Below the pieces are notes generated by a model. It had not been told where the DNA came from and made no database searches. It worked only from the letters and a program-made list of their open reading frames with translations. The translations under genes and the position numbers were made by a program. Shown one piece after another: positions 23,554 through 25,206 of a stretch of DNA of 25,206 nucleotides. The number at the start of each line of letters is the position of its first letter. Position 1 is the first letter of the stretch. The DNA comes from an uncultured Bacteroidales bacterium (GTDB lineage: Bacteria; Bacteroidota; Bacteroidia; Bacteroidales; P3): the NCBI GenBank assembly GCA_937915785.1, contig CALGGY010000172.1:1-25206 (forward strand), read 5' to 3'.

Positions 23554-23587
23554 ACAATTGACAATGTGCAATGTACAATTGACAATG
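23554..23587 (+). repeat. Direct repeat in the guaB-prmA gap
   Basis: The 13-mer ACAATTGACAATG occurs at 23554-23566 and again at 23575-23587 (period 21 bp). The motif contains the CAATTG palindrome. Short repeats of this type are seen scattered between genes in Bacteroidales as I remember; whether it recurs in this genome cannot be tested here. Confidence 0.6.
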
Positions 23588-23631
23588 AGTGTTCGCTGTT
23601 CACTTAATCATCAATCGCTCATCACCCAAAA

Positions 23632-24465
23632 ATGGAATACTGCGAGATAAAACTCACCATCACCCCTGTAGTGCCTTTTGCCGAGATAATAATGGCCGAG
23701 CTGGGCGATGCGGGCTACGACAGTTTTGTGGAAACTGACACAGGTATTTTGGCTTATATTCCTAAAAACCAATACGATGAGGAAAGGATGAAGAGCGTTC
23801 TCCGCATGGTGGAAGGTTGCCAAACCACCTACGAGCTCTGCACCATTCCCGACCAGGACTGGAACGCAACGTGGGAAAAAGAGCACCAGCCAGTGATGGT
23901 GGACGACTTCTGCTGGATTTACGCACCTTTCCATCAGCCTAACCCACAGGCCAAATACAACATACTGATAGAACCCAAAATGTCGTTCGGCACGGCCCAC
24001 CATCCTACCACTTATATGATGTTGCAACTGCTTAACAGCGAGACTCTTGCCGACAAACGGGTGCTCGACATGGGCAGTGGCACCGCAGTGCTTTCCATTT
24101 TTGCCGAAAAACGTGGCGCCACCTATGTGGAAGCCATCGACAACGACGAATGGGCCTACCGTAACGCACTCGAAAATATCGGCAACAACAGCTGCAAACA
24201 CATACACCCCCTGCTCGGCGACGCTACCCTGCTCACTCCCGACAAGCGTTTCGACGTGGTGGTGGCCAACATAAACCGCAACATACTGCTGCGCGACCTG
24301 CCTGCCTACACTGCCGTGCTGGAGCCCGGCGGCACTTTGCTGCTCAGCGGTTTCTACGAGCACGACATACCCGCCATACGCGCCAAAGCCGAGGAGCTGG
24401 GCATGCGTTTCGACCACAACCTGTGCCGCAACGACTGGGTGGCGGTGAGGTTCGAGAACAAATAA
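23632..24465 (+). CDS. prmA: Ribosomal protein L11 methyltransferase
   Basis: A 277-residue SAM-dependent enzyme that trimethylates lysines and the N-terminus of ribosomal protein L11. Residues 1-60 are a ferredoxin-like L11-binding domain. PrmA hallmarks follow: EPKMSFGTAHHPTTYMML at 114-131, the SAM motif VLDMGSGTAVLSIFA at 144-158 (GSG where many have GCG), acidic D170 and VVVANINRNILLRDLP at 209-224. The start at 23632 follows a 78-bp gap with the direct repeats and no recognised promoter. The next gene begins 17 bp later. Confidence 0.94.
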   Translation: MEYCEIKLTITPVVPFAEIIMAELGDAGYDSFVETDTGILAYIPKNQYDEERMKSVLRMVEGCQTTYELCTIPDQDWNATWEKEHQPVMVDDFCWIYAPFHQPNPQAKYNILIEPKMSFGTAHHPTTYMMLQLLNSETLADKRVLDMGSGTAVLSIFAEKRGATYVEAIDNDEWAYRNALENIGNNSCKHIHPLLGDATLLTPDKRFDVVVANINRNILLRDLPAYTAVLEPGGTLLLSGFYEHDIPAIRAKAEELGMRFDHNLCRNDWVAVRFENK

Positions 24466-24482
24466 TTGGCTTTTAGTGTTCG

Positions 24483-25151
24483 ATGGACAAAAAAACGAAT
24501 AATAAAAGTAATAGAGGATTAAAAATTGTTATTGTTATTGTGGTGCTGCTTATAGCCGTTATTGTTGGCACAACAATAACGGCCAACATAGCAGTTGCTA
24601 CAGTTTCGAAAAACCGTTGCTACAGTTCGGTGGAAACCATTCCGTATCGACGTGTGGGACTGGTGCTCGGTACATCTAAATCTCTAAAAAACGGTAACCC
24701 TAACCTGTATTTCAAATATCGTGTAGAAGCCGCCGCGGCACTTTATCACGCCGGCAAGATAAGCCACATACTCGTAAGCGGCGACAACAGTGTGAAATGG
24801 TACGACGAACCTTCCGACATGCGCGACGCACTAATAGCCATGGGTGTTCCAAACAGCGTGATACATCTCGACTACGCTGGTTTTCGCACTTTCGACTCGA
24901 TGGTGAGGGCAAAAAAAGTGTTCGGTCAGGACAAGTTTACAGTTATTTCGCAACGATGGCACAACGAACGCGCCATTTACATAGGTCAAAAAAATGGCAT
25001 GGATGTGATAGGGTTCAATGCCAAAGATGTGAAACTGCGTAAGATAGGTGTGAAAAATCGGATAAGGGAGATATTGGCACGCACCAAGATGGCGTTCGAC
25101 ATATTTTTTGGAAAAGAACCACATTTTCTCGGCGATCCGATAGAAATATAA
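24483..25151 (+). CDS. sanA: SanA-like DUF218 membrane-anchored protein (vancomycin high-temperature exclusion family)
   Basis: A 222-residue protein with one N-terminal membrane segment at about 13-36 after a short Lys/Asn-rich cytosolic tail, and a DUF218 domain facing outward. Typical family blocks are YRRVGLVLGTSKSLKNGNPN at 55-74 and YRVEAAAALYHAGKISHILVSG at 79-100, with Asp101 following, then DEPSDMRDALIAMGVP and SQRWHNERAI. SanA of E. coli influences envelope permeability to vancomycin at high temperature; the biochemical activity of the family is unknown. It lies 17 bp after prmA and 12 bp before dtd and is likely co-transcribed. Confidence 0.88.
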   Translation: MDKKTNNKSNRGLKIVIVIVVLLIAVIVGTTITANIAVATVSKNRCYSSVETIPYRRVGLVLGTSKSLKNGNPNLYFKYRVEAAAALYHAGKISHILVSGDNSVKWYDEPSDMRDALIAMGVPNSVIHLDYAGFRTFDSMVRAKKVFGQDKFTVISQRWHNERAIYIGQKNGMDVIGFNAKDVKLRKIGVKNRIREILARTKMAFDIFFGKEPHFLGDPIEI

Positions 25152-25163
25152 AAATTGCATATC

Positions 25164-25206
25164 ATGAGGACAGTAATTCAGCGAGTTACATCGGCAAGGG
25201 TGAGCA
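25164..25206 (+). CDS. dtd: D-aminoacyl-tRNA deacylase, N-terminal fragment
   Basis: The last 43 bases encode MRTVIQRVTSARVS and then leave the window. This is the usual Dtd N-terminus (compare the MxAVIQRVxxAxV pattern). Dtd hydrolyses D-amino acids from tRNA. Only 14 codons are seen, so the call rests on this short but characteristic start, 12 bp after the SanA-like gene. Confidence 0.8.
   Translation, partial: MRTVIQRVTSARVS

Noticed and set aside
22075..23571. Minus-strand frame of 498 codons opposite guaB
   Set aside because: Fully overlaps a clear IMP dehydrogenase and has no recognisable domain.

Overview
The window looks like a chromosomal segment of a member of the Bacteroidales (phylum Bacteroidota). 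The evidence is the gldE-gldD pair, a protein with a type IX secretion (T9SS) C-terminal sorting domain, the Bacteroidota-type DksA-like protein with a reduced zinc finger, ribosomal protein S16 with a long Ala/Glu tail, several lipoproteins, and promoter motifs of the Bacteroidota form TAnnTTTG. Species cannot be named from the sequence alone. No tRNA, rRNA, CRISPR array, insertion sequence or integrase was seen.

Layout: (1) Bases 1-2635, minus strand: a partial AlbA_2 (Schlafen-like) protein running off the left edge and, upstream of it, a GmrSD-type DUF262/HNH protein. This is the accessory, probably anti-phage, part of the window. (2) 2694-5704, minus strand: rhaA (L-rhamnose isomerase), a dksA/traR-family gene, rimM and rpsP, with a hairpin between rpsP and rimM and a well-formed promoter upstream of rpsP. 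(3) 5767-6345: a long non-coding stretch with two clear hairpins. (4) 6346-12939, plus strand: an OmpA-like/TPR lipoprotein with a terminator, then a compact run of pssA, an M20 amidohydrolase, a secreted SGNH-type hydrolase with PKD and T9SS domains, and a secreted M28 peptidase. (5) 12997-19497, minus strand: gldE-gldD, a HAD hydrolase followed directly by a GH78 alpha-L-rhamnosidase, and a comF-like phosphoribosyltransferase. (6) 19576-25206, plus strand: a coiled-coil lipoprotein with a terminator, a MurL-like PP-loop protein, an unusual IMP dehydrogenase, prmA, a SanA-type membrane protein and the first codons of dtd.

How the genes work together: the GH78 enzyme would release L-rhamnose from plant or microbial glycans and RhaA would isomerise it to L-rhamnulose, although the two genes are about 11 kb apart and no kinase or aldolase is in view. 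GldD/GldE and the CTD-bearing hydrolase indicate a working T9SS. Much of the rest is housekeeping: ribosome maturation, phosphatidylserine synthesis, guanine nucleotide synthesis, L11 methylation and D-aminoacyl-tRNA editing.

The points most worth a second look are the IMP dehydrogenase, which matches what I remember of the Tritrichomonas foetus enzyme almost residue for residue; the MurL-like protein (possible alternative route to D-glutamate in peptidoglycan) placed immediately behind a terminator; the AlbA_2 + DUF262 pair; and the AT-rich T9SS sorting domain fused to a GC-rich hydrolase. All functional calls are by reading; no database search was run.
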